Of a stretch of 64,000 nt of DNA, positions 63,812 to 64,000 are shown in pieces (position 1 is the first letter of the stretch; every line of letters starts with the position of its first letter). Position numbers and translations under genes: made by a program. Below the pieces are notes generated by a model. The model did no database searches, had not been told where the DNA came from, and worked only from the letters and a program-made list of their open reading frames with translations. Source of the DNA: Saturnia japonica (taxonomy: Eukaryota; Arthropoda; Insecta; Lepidoptera; Saturniidae); the NCBI GenBank assembly GCA_033032175.1, contig CM065321.1, positions 8,950,501-9,014,500 on the forward strand, in the 5' to 3' direction.

Positions 63812-64000
63812 CTGTACCCCACGGTTTCACCTGTGTTAATTTTATTCGACAAACACCGCGCCGCGTCTCCGACGTACCCGTTTTGCCTATCATACTTGTT
63901 CTCATTTCCTGCAATTAAGAATTATTTTAATTTTCAATTATCTCCTAAACTAGGCATATATCCAAATAACATGCTATATAGAGCAAAGTTTAACTTCATA
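63812..64000 (+). repeat. Repeat family D, copy 5 (runs off the window)
   Basis: CCCCACGGTTTCACCTGTGTT start, CGACAAACACCGCGCCGCG, then the TTATCTCCTAAACT phrase shared with copy 4. Continues past the window end. Confidence 0.65.

Overview
The window reads as nuclear DNA of an insect, most likely a moth or butterfly (Lepidoptera). The evidence is an AT-rich background without recognisable host genes, densely filled with elements typical of lepidopteran genomes: Jockey- and R1-clade non-LTR retrotransposons, a BEL/Pao LTR retrotransposon, mariner and pogo DNA transposons, RTE-like 3' tails, and a tyrosine-recombinase (Crypton) relic. No rRNA, tRNA, CRISPR array or convincing single-copy host gene was found. 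The organism is inferred from element style only.

Layout. 1-1.4 kb: an open-frame stub at the edge, an R1-clade 3' end and an RTE-like tail (repeat family E). 3.9-13.6 kb: a BEL/Pao element on the minus strand whose 5' LTR is split by a 5'-truncated Jockey LINE; both insertions have readable target-site duplications (TSDs). 13.9-14.3 kb and 49.2-51.4 kb: decayed pieces of one LINE family carrying a restriction-like endonuclease. 20-21.3 kb: dead mariner. 22.8-27.7 kb: a 4.86 kb pogo/Tigger-like transposon with terminal inverted repeats, itself inside another repeat (family C). 30.3-31.2 kb: a 925 bp non-coding element with two 197 bp LTRs, a primer-binding site and a polypurine tract (a TRIM). 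32.5-33.7 kb: R1 tail, then a related solo LTR split by a Jockey 3' end. 34.2-35.4 kb: Crypton recombinase pseudogene. 37.1-38.9 kb: family E repeat carrying a 540 bp MITE and a Jockey 3' end. 39.3-45.2 kb: full-length Jockey LINE with a 12 bp TSD. 45.3-64 kb: mostly AT-rich DNA with repeat tails, LINE fragments and a fold-back MITE.

How the parts relate. The window is a stack of insertions rather than an operon or pathway. Five insertions come from one Jockey lineage; two retain uninterrupted ORF2 proteins with endonuclease and YADD reverse-transcriptase motifs, and all but the 89 bp fragment keep a hairpin in the 3' UTR. Relative ages can be read from nesting: family C and E repeats are oldest, then pogo, MITE, BEL and solo LTR, then the Jockey copies. 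The TRIM has no proteins and would depend on enzymes from an autonomous LTR element elsewhere. The best candidates for something undescribed are the TRIM/solo-LTR family with repeated GTTT targets, the pogo element with an array of TTCCG-type subterminal motifs, the covarying Jockey 3' hairpin, and the MITE with a 6 bp TSD.
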